Part shown: positions 6,026-8,450 of the stretch, piece after piece
Position numbering within the stretch: the first letter of the stretch is position 1
Layout of the letters: the number at the start of each line of letters is the position of its first letter
Origin: Planctomycetaceae bacterium
GTDB taxonomy: Bacteria; Planctomycetota; Planctomycetia; Pirellulales; UBA1268
DNA: 8,450 nt
Direction: 5' to 3'
Assembly (NCBI GenBank): GCA_009691925.1
Contig: SIAG01000171.1
Span: 1-8,450, forward strand
Notes under the pieces: model-generated
Database searches by the model: none
Told to the model about the DNA's origin: nothing
Seen by the model: the letters and a program-made list of their open reading frames with translations, nothing else
Translations under genes and position numbers: made by a program

Positions 6026-7168
6026 TCAGGCGACGGCGAGCATCCGCTCCAGTGCCACCACGGCCCACTTCGCCGTCTCGTCTTCAACCCGGATCACGTT
6101 CACCGCATCCCCCGCCTCGAGGTGCTCCAGGCTCCAGCAGAGGTGGGCCAGATCGATGCGGTACATCGTGGCGCACATGCAGACCACCGGCGAGAGGAAG
6201 TGGATCTCCTGCTCGGGGTGGGCCGATTCCAGTCTCTTGACGAGATGGAGCTCGGTGCCGATCGCCCACTTCGTCCCCGGCGGGGCCTGCTCCACCTGCC
6301 GGAGAATGTAGCTTGTAGAGCCGACGAGGTCGGCCTTGTCGACCACCTCCATCGAGCACTCCGGGTGGACGAGGATCTTCACGCCGGGAATATTTTTCCG
6401 CAGGCCATCGACATGCTCGGGGCGGAACATCGCATGGACGCTGCAGTGGCCCTGCCAGAGGATGACGCGGGATGCCTCGAGCGCCGCCTTGCTGTTACCG
6501 CCGAGTTCCGGCTCGTGCGGATTCCAGACGCACATCTGATCGAGGCCGATCCCCATCGTGCGCGCCGTGTTGCGGCCGAGGTGCTGGTCGGGAAAGAAGA
6601 GGACGCGGCGGCCGCGGGCGAAGGCCCATTCGAGGACGGCGCGGGCGTTGCTCGAGGTGCAGACGATCCCGCCATGGCGGCCACAGAAGGCCTTGAGGCT
6701 CGCCGCCGAATTGATGTAGGTGACGGGGGTCAACTCGGCGGTGTCGATGACGGTGCCGAGATCGGCCCAGGCATCCTCCACCTGATGGATCGCGGCCATG
6801 TCGGCCATCGAGCAGCCGGCGGCGAGATCGGGGAGGACGACCGCCACGCGCCGGCCGCCGCGGGCGGCGACCTTGTCGGGGCGGTTGGCGAGGATGTCGG
6901 CCGTCTCGGCCATGAAGTGGACGCCGCAGAAGGCAATCGCCTCGCATTCGTCCCGTTCGGCAGCCGAGCGGGAGAGCTGGTAGCTGTCCCCCTGGAAGTC
7001 GGCGTGGGCGATGACGCCGTCCTGTTGGTAGTGGTGGCCGAGGATCACGAGCCGGCGGCCCATCCGCTGCCGCACCCCCTCGATCCGTGCCGCGAGCTCG
7101 GCGTCGGAGAGGGGGCGGTAGTCGGTGAATGGGCCCGGGAGGGGCGGGGCGGCGGCGGGGCTGCTCAT
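6026..7168 (-). CDS. nadA: Quinolinate synthase
   Basis: This 380-aa protein condenses iminoaspartate with dihydroxyacetone phosphate to quinolinate in the cytoplasm, the second step of de novo NAD synthesis, using a [4Fe-4S] cluster. Characteristic blocks are VILGHHYQQD (41-50), FQGDSYQLS (58-66), GVHFMAETADIL, PDLAAGCSMADMA, VTYINSAASLKA, GGIVCTSSNA, PDQHLGRNTA, WQGHCSVH, VHPECSMEVVDKAD and GSTSYIL. The probable cluster ligands are C119, C242 and C332; their spacing (123 and 90) agrees with that of the longer Bacillus-type enzymes. I choose ATG 7168; a GTG at 7174 would add two residues. Neither has a Shine-Dalgarno sequence, and a TATACT box lies just upstream, so the message may be leaderless. 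No nadB or nadC is in the window; the nucleoside-hydrolase-like gene follows on the same strand. Confidence 0.96.
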   Translation of the reverse strand: MSSPAAAPPLPGPFTDYRPLSDAELAARIEGVRQRMGRRLVILGHHYQQDGVIAHADFQGDSYQLSRSAAERDECEAIAFCGVHFMAETADILANRPDKVAARGGRRVAVVLPDLAAGCSMADMAAIHQVEDAWADLGTVIDTAELTPVTYINSAASLKAFCGRHGGIVCTSSNARAVLEWAFARGRRVLFFPDQHLGRNTARTMGIGLDQMCVWNPHEPELGGNSKAALEASRVILWQGHCSVHAMFRPEHVDGLRKNIPGVKILVHPECSMEVVDKADLVGSTSYILRQVEQAPPGTKWAIGTELHLVKRLESAHPEQEIHFLSPVVCMCATMYRIDLAHLCWSLEHLEAGDAVNVIRVEDETAKWAVVALERMLAVA

Positions 7169-7175
7169 GGCCACA

Positions 7176-7181
7176 AGTATA
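7176..7181 (-). promoter_or_regulatory. -10 box of nadA
   Basis: TATACT on the minus strand ends 7 bases before ATG 7168. Transcription would then start at about 7169-7170, leaving almost no untranslated leader. No consensus -35 is visible. The box is a proposal from sequence only. Confidence 0.4.
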
Positions 7182-7211
7182 CGCCCGGCGTGCGGAGACT
7201 GCCGCCATCGC

Positions 7212-7217
7212 TATACT
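7212..7217 (+). promoter_or_regulatory. -10 box of the lysine-rich protein gene
   Basis: TATACT on the plus strand lies 74 bases before ATG 7292. No -35 match is seen at 16-18 bases upstream. The same hexamer occurs on the opposite strand about 31 bases away, serving divergent nadA. Confidence 0.35.
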
Positions 7218-7291
7218 TTCACTTCGACGGTCGCTGTGGCCTGCGGCCCCCCAGGGGCCCCCCGCGGACCGTCAGGAACCAACCGGGAAGG

Positions 7292-7654
7292 ATGGCTCGA
7301 TCGATGGCGCGGAAAGTGGTGAATCGCAAGGAGCTCCGGGCGCAGAACGACGCCGCGGAGGCCCGCGGCAAGGAAACTACAGAGAAGAAGGAGAAGGTCG
7401 CCAAGGAGCCGAAGGCGAAGAAGGAGAAGGTGGCCAAAGAGCCGAAGGTCGCCGCCAAGAAGACCGTCCGCAAGAAGGTCGCCAAGGAAACCCGCCTCAA
7501 GGCTTACTGGGGCGTTTTCAACCAGGCGATGAAGCGGCTGGTGCTGTTTGAATACGCCGACAAAAAGTCGGCTGAGAAGAAGGCGGCCGAACTGTCCGCC
7601 TCCTCCCGGGCGACGCACTTCATCCAGCTGGTGAAGGAAGCGATCAGCGAGTGA
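7292..7654 (+). CDS. Small lysine-rich basic protein
   Basis: The product is a 120-aa protein. ATG 7292 follows GGGAAGG closely; ATG 7304 (residue 5) is a possible alternative with about 12 bases of spacing. Residues 1-68 are a Lys/Ala/Glu-rich, probably disordered or helical tail. It includes a repeat, EKVAKEPK, at 34-41 and 45-52, reminiscent of histone H1-like bacterial tails. Residues 69-120 look like a compact domain: LKAYWGVFNQAMKRLVLFEYADKKSAEKKAAELS, then THFIQLVKEAISE. I do not know a named family for it. A nucleic-acid or ribosome-associated role is plausible from the charge but unproven. It is divergent from nadA. The frame stays open far upstream to 5690, but that part is only the antisense shadow of nadA and the hydrolase gene. 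Confidence 0.8.
   Translation: MARSMARKVVNRKELRAQNDAAEARGKETTEKKEKVAKEPKAKKEKVAKEPKVAAKKTVRKKVAKETRLKAYWGVFNQAMKRLVLFEYADKKSAEKKAAELSASSRATHFIQLVKEAISE
7391..7447 (+). repeat. Two 24-base repeats encoding EKVAKEPK
   Basis: Copies at 7391-7414 and 7424-7447 differ at two third-position bases and lie 33 bases apart start to start. They form the core of the lysine-rich tail. The synonymous-only differences suggest the peptide repeat is maintained. Confidence 0.7.
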
Positions 7655-7662
7655 TCCCTGCC

Positions 7663-7681
7663 GGAGCGATCCGATCGCTCC
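7663..7681 (+). terminator. Hairpin after the lysine-rich protein gene
   Basis: GGAGCGAT (7663-7670) pairs perfectly with ATCGCTCC (7674-7681) over a CCG loop, 8 bases after the stop at 7654. No T-run follows, so termination is uncertain. The loop is the same CCG as in the hairpin after nadA. Confidence 0.35.
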
Positions 7682-7685
7682 CAAG

Positions 7686-7698
7686 CCTCCTTCGGAGG
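7686..7698 (+). promoter_or_regulatory. Hairpin covering the Shine-Dalgarno sequence of the lipoprotein gene
   Basis: CCTCC (7686-7690) can pair with GGAGG (7694-7698) over a TTC loop. GGAGGG (7694-7699) is also the ribosome site of ATG 7708, 8 bases away, so the fold would hide it. The stem is short (5 bp), so any effect on translation is inference. Confidence 0.35.
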
Positions 7699-7707
7699 GC
7701 ATCCTGC

Positions 7708-8450
7708 ATGAGTGGCTCCGGAAAGGAATCGACAAAGATCCGCGCTGCCGGGGGCCCCTGCCCCGGCCCGCGGCGGGCGCCGGCGGCCGGCTCCCGCCCC
7801 TGGCGGCCCCTGCTCGTCGTAGCGGTCGTGGCGGCGATGCTCGTGCCGCTCGGTGTCACCGCCACCGGCTGCTCGTCAAAGCCCGCCGCGAAGAAGCGGG
7901 GGAAGGGGGCGACGGCAGCCAAACGCCCCGAGACAGGGCTGGCCGAGCTTGCCGGCACGGAAAGCTCTCAAGAAGGCTCCCAAGAAGGCTCCCAAGCGCC
8001 CCCCGCTGCCGGCACCGAGGCTGCGCAAGTCGCTCCCGCTCCCAATCCCGCTGCCGAGGGCGTCGCGCAGCCTGCGGCAGCTGACGCCGCCCCTACCAAA
8101 CCAGGCGCTGACGCGGCCGACGGCGCTGCAGAGCCAGCGCCAGCGGGTGCCCCACTTGAGCCTGCTGCTTCCGCGGAGCCGATGCCTTCCGAGGCTTCCG
8201 AGCCGGCGCCAGTCGATCCAGCCTCACCGGCACCATCGCTCGGCGACCTGTCGGCGGCGGGAGCCGACAGCGCGAATCGGCCAACCTCAAAACTCGTCGA
8301 CGCCGACACGGCGCTGCGCCTCGACGGCGGCCGCGTCGAGGTCTGTTCCCCTCTCGGGTGGACCCGTTCGCCCCGCTCCCAGAACTATCTCGTCCGCTAC
8401 CAGCCTGGCCCGAAGAAGTCGTATCCCTCGATCGTCGTCACGGCCGAACC
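7708..8450 (+). CDS. Putative lipoprotein with Ala/Pro-rich linker (3' end outside window)
   Basis: ATG 7708 has GGAGGG 8 bases upstream. The 247 visible codons run off the window. Residues 1-33 are an unusually long basic/proline N-region. Residues 34-54 are a hydrophobic segment (LLVVAVVAAMLVPLGV) ending in TATGCSS, where Cys55 could be lipidated. The lipobox is weak because position -3 is Ala rather than Leu, so a membrane anchor is the alternative. Residues 58-75 are Lys/Arg-rich. Residues 76-190 are an Ala/Pro/Glu low-complexity linker containing a short SQEG repeat. From about 195 a structured domain begins (LDGGRVEVCSPLGWTRSPRS, then YLVRYQPG and SIVVTAE), most of which lies beyond the window. 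I do not recognise that domain. The likely location is the cell envelope. Confidence 0.75.
   Translation, partial: MSGSGKESTKIRAAGGPCPGPRRAPAAGSRPWRPLLVVAVVAAMLVPLGVTATGCSSKPAAKKRGKGATAAKRPETGLAELAGTESSQEGSQEGSQAPPAAGTEAAQVAPAPNPAAEGVAQPAAADAAPTKPGADAADGAAEPAPAGAPLEPAASAEPMPSEASEPAPVDPASPAPSLGDLSAAGADSANRPTSKLVDADTALRLDGGRVEVCSPLGWTRSPRSQNYLVRYQPGPKKSYPSIVVTAE
7966..7998 (+). repeat. 12-base tandem repeat encoding SQEG
   Basis: Two full units (7966-7977 and 7978-7989, differing by one base) and most of a third, in frame within the linker of the putative lipoprotein. The unit encodes Ser-Gln-Glu-Gly. Such a repeat could change length by slippage without a frameshift. Confidence 0.7.

Noticed and set aside
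5941..6087. N-terminal extension of the nucleoside-hydrolase-like protein
   Set aside because: It would overlap nadA and bury the signal peptide; the MARFTGRG start has its own ribosome site.
5158..6240. 360-codon plus-strand frame
   Set aside because: It lies opposite the nucleoside-hydrolase-like gene and the end of nadA, and its sequence is charge-repeat shadow with no family features.
5690..7291. Very long plus-strand open frame antisense to the hydrolase gene and nadA
   Set aside because: It is the reverse-frame shadow of two well-supported minus-strand genes in high-GC DNA; only its end from 7292 has its own start, ribosome site and sensible protein.

Overview
This GC-rich window carries no RNA gene, insertion sequence, integrase or CRISPR array that I can see. 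The gene content and style (proline/alanine-rich secreted proteins, a DUF3088 protein, a Bacillus-type quinolinate synthase, a secreted nucleoside-hydrolase-like protein, a lysine-rich small basic protein) suggest a planctomycete, probably of the Pirellulales type. That assignment is inference from style, not a database match.

Left flank (1-1560, plus strand): the 3' part of a proline-rich protein ending in a rhodanese domain. A 105-base gap follows, holding four CATG-starting units exactly 10 bp apart, and then a DUF3088 thioredoxin-like protein with a CPEC motif. The next 134 bases are non-coding and contain a 10-bp inverted repeat with a third partial copy between its arms.

Central segment (about 1700-4600, minus strand): base composition falls visibly below that of both flanks. 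It holds a tight, same-strand cluster of three genes that I cannot assign to known families. In transcription order they are a 224-aa protein (helical N-terminus, C-terminus resembling a COMM-type domain), a 396-aa mostly helical protein whose GTG start overlaps the previous stop and has a strong ribosome binding site inside that gene, and a 234-aa protein with a conserved-looking Cys motif. The segment's right edge cuts a Fic-family gene, leaving only its N-terminal DUF4172 part (about 4599-4829). This looks like an acquired island, and the three-gene cluster is the best candidate here for an undescribed system.

Right flank (4830-8450): on the minus strand, nadA (quinolinate synthase, NAD biosynthesis) is followed by a secreted nucleoside-hydrolase-like protein. 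Divergent from nadA, on the plus strand, are a small lysine-rich basic protein and then a putative lipoprotein that runs off the window. The nadA/basic-protein gap has a TATACT box on each strand. The nadA box sits so close to the start codon that a leaderless message is plausible. Two hairpins precede the lipoprotein gene, and the second would cover its Shine-Dalgarno sequence.
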